This document shows, one piece after another, positions 5,833 through 6,522 of a stretch of 6,522 nucleotides of DNA; the stretch's first letter is position 1, and the number at the start of each line of letters is the position of its first letter. The notes under the pieces were generated by a model. The model was not told the origin of the DNA. It saw only the letters and a list, made by a program, of their open reading frames with translations, and made no database searches. The position numbers and the translations under genes were made by a program. Source of the stretch: Paenibacillus sp. (GTDB lineage: Bacteria > Bacillota > Bacilli > Paenibacillales > Paenibacillaceae). The DNA is taken from contig JAQSXN010000231.1 of NCBI GenBank assembly GCA_029256665.1, positions 1 to 6,522 on the forward strand. Direction: 5' to 3'.

Positions 5833-6522
5833 TTACGCGCGCTCCCTGATTTCAATGCGATCTCTATGCACCCCCCAGCCTTGATAGATGGCGTCTTCGA
5901 TCGCGGCTGCCGGCTTGCCCTTTACGGCTCGGAATCCTTCTTCGCCGTCCGGCGATTCCGACTTGCCGGTCCGCGCATCGGGGGAAGCCTCCACTTCGAC
6001 GCCTACGGTGACGGGAAGCACTTCTTCTACGTCGCGGTTCTCATTGCCCGCATCTGCAGCCGACTCTTCCGGCGCCCTTAACGTGACGGTTACGCCTCCG
6101 ATAGCCGGCGCTTCGCCTTCCTTGGCGTCGGCGTCCCAGACGAGCGTCACGTCCACATCCTCGACGCCGCGGCCATTCGTCTTTCTGAGCTCGGCCAGCA
6201 TCCCGCCTTCCAGCGTCCGTTCCATTAATTTCGCCGTTTCGCGATTTCGCTGCTCCGTCAATTCGGCCGCCTTGCGCTCGATTTCCTCCAGCGTCGGCAT
6301 CTTCACGTTGCGATCGGCCGAACGTTCGCTCCACATCCGAATGCCGGCGTCGAGCTTAGGCCCGATATCTTCCTGGAACAGTCTGAGCACGGGCGATAAG
6401 ATCGTGAGGAGGATGAACAGACCCACAACGAGTCTGGCATATCGCTGCATCGCCTTGTTCGGCAGCAGGAGCTCGACCAGCACGGCGAGCAGGATAACGG
6501 CGATAATATCCCGCAGATCGGA
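5833..6522 (-). CDS. spoIIIAF: Stage III sporulation protein AF (SpoIIIAF), 5' end cut by window edge
   Basis: The reading frame stays open to the end of the window, giving 229 residues. The internal GTG at 6483 is not the start: the 13 codons before it (SDLRDIIAVILLA) continue the first membrane helix, as in known SpoIIIAF, and probably fewer than ten residues are missing. Two membrane segments are seen, about residues 5-20 of the visible part and 31-49 (GLFILLTILSPVLRLF), separated by LLPNKAMQRYARLVV, a family hallmark. A long cytoplasmic domain with coiled-coil-like charged stretches follows and ends with WGVHRDRIEIRERA. SpoIIIAF is a mother-cell component of the SpoIIIA channel complex. 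spoIIIAE would be expected just beyond the edge. Confidence 0.92.
   Translation of the reverse strand, partial: SDLRDIIAVILLAVLVELLLPNKAMQRYARLVVGLFILLTILSPVLRLFQEDIGPKLDAGIRMWSERSADRNVKMPTLEEIERKAAELTEQRNRETAKLMERTLEGGMLAELRKTNGRGVEDVDVTLVWDADAKEGEAPAIGGVTVTLRAPEESAADAGNENRDVEEVLPVTVGVEVEASPDARTGKSESPDGEEGFRAVKGKPAAAIEDAIYQGWGVHRDRIEIRERA

Overview
The window looks like chromosome of an endospore-forming Gram-positive bacterium of the Paenibacillaceae type (Cohnella or Paenibacillus-like). This is inferred from the moderately GC-rich coding DNA, the strong GGAGG-type ribosome binding sites, the spoIIIA genes, and the conserved order spoIIIA - accB - accC - asp23-type gene - nusB. All eight genes lie on the minus strand, so the transcribed order runs from the right end of the window to the left. 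I see no convincing plus-strand gene.

Right part (about 4434-6522): the end of the spoIIIA operon, with spoIIIAF (its start is cut off by the window edge), spoIIIAG and spoIIIAH. These encode parts of the SpoIIIA-SpoIIQ channel that joins mother cell and forespore during engulfment. A strong intrinsic terminator (4348-4392) ends the operon. Middle (2261-4225): accB and accC, the biotin carrier and biotin carboxylase of acetyl-CoA carboxylase, behind an extended -10 promoter. Left-middle (764-2241): a near-consensus sigma-A promoter drives an Asp23-family gene (the YqhY position of Bacillus subtilis), followed by amaP (membrane anchor) and a DUF2273 small membrane protein. A terminator-like hairpin lies between the first two, and a strong structured terminator follows the last. 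Left (225-756): nusB, preceded by a second structured leader and with no obvious promoter of its own.

The least ordinary content is intergenic. A 166-bp structured repeat (55-220), closed by 14-bp terminal inverted repeats, sits 4 nt after the nusB stop. A 54-bp internally deleted relative (5088-5141) with the same ends sits 10 nt after the spoIIIAG stop. A 14-bp tandem repeat (three units) opens the window and may continue beyond it. The bipartite hairpin leader before nusB and the full Asp23-AmaP-DUF2273 set inserted between accC and nusB are also worth attention. No phage, CRISPR, defence or transposase gene is present, and I do not see a wholly new protein system.
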